This document shows, piece by piece, positions 63,754 through 64,000 of a stretch of DNA of 64,000 nt. The position numbers and the translations under genes were made by a program. Source of the stretch: Shewanella sp. 10N.286.48.A6 (GTDB taxonomy: Bacteria > Pseudomonadota > Gammaproteobacteria > Enterobacterales > Shewanellaceae); NCBI RefSeq assembly GCF_002873135.1, contig NZ_MCVI01000022.1, forward strand, positions 47,529-111,528, in the 5' to 3' direction. The notes under the pieces were generated by a model that was not told where the DNA came from, did not search any database, and saw only the letters and a program-made list of their open reading frames with translations. Within the stretch, counting starts at the first letter, position 1; every line of letters starts with the position of its first letter.

Positions 63754-64000
63754 ATGATTGTCTCTAATAAAAATGAAAAATGATAAATAACTGTTAAAAA
63801 CATTGCTATGGTAATGAATTATTGAAGCTTTCACCATACTCTGATGAAAATATGACCTCAAAACACGATAAAAACCATATTACTGATAGTTACTGTAGGA
63901 CAAAAGTGTTCTTTAAATACCCATAATAGTTAAAAATAAAACGATCTGTTCAAAAGCTATTCGCTTAAACGGTTTTTATATAAAAAGCCCTTGCACCAAT

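Noticed and set aside
1..64000. Search for mobile elements, prophage, tRNA and rRNA
   Set aside because: No transposase, integrase, terminal inverted repeats, cloverleaf or rRNA segment was recognised by reading; composition is even across the window.

Overview
The window looks like chromosome of a Shewanella-type gammaproteobacterium. This is inferred from the gene families and their order: two tandem Tat-exported formate dehydrogenase operons with DUF3305/DUF3306 accessory genes, a complete gspC-N type II secretion operon, ATP-type pckA, FabR beside a desaturase, and a DUF2986 protein. Base composition is moderately AT-rich and even. I see no rRNA, tRNA, CRISPR array, prophage or insertion sequence.

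Region 1 (1-15.8 kb) is a formate dehydrogenase locus. After the tail of rlmF come divergent fdhD and a forward series: DUF3305, DUF3306, a multi-cluster 4Fe-4S protein and a TorD-family chaperone. Two paralogous operons follow, each encoding a small Tat peptide, FdhA (Mo/W catalytic subunit with active-site Cys, not Sec), FdhB (four 4Fe-4S clusters) and FdhC (cytochrome b). A sigma-54-type promoter precedes the accessory series, and hairpins recur between the cistrons.

Region 2 (16-35 kb) is mostly molybdenum metabolism and regulation. It holds a HemN-like radical SAM protein, a PfkB kinase, a MOSC protein, a small membrane protein and ETF:quinone oxidoreductase. A probable Moco riboswitch precedes moaA-moaC-moaD-moaE-modA-modB-modC. 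A PepSY protein with a two-component system, an RluA-type pseudouridine synthase, a diguanylate cyclase, small proteins and moeA-moeB follow. Together these genes import molybdate and build the cofactor that FdhA needs, while FdhD and TorD-like factors mature the apoenzyme.

Region 3 (35-54.8 kb) is general cell function: an M14 peptidase, pckA, hslO-hslR, the twelve-gene gspCDEFGHIJKLMN operon, then yrfG, nudE and cysQ.

Region 4 (54.8-64 kb) holds an LplT-PlsC fusion, mnmH-selD (selenium use), a fatty-acid desaturase divergent from fabR with a probable FabR operator between them, trmA, murI and a membrane-anchored RRM protein.

The least explained parts are the formate dehydrogenase accessory module (DUF3305, DUF3306, the 4Fe-4S protein and the tiny Tat peptides), the repeated hairpins in that locus, and a probable orphan small RNA near 18.5 kb.
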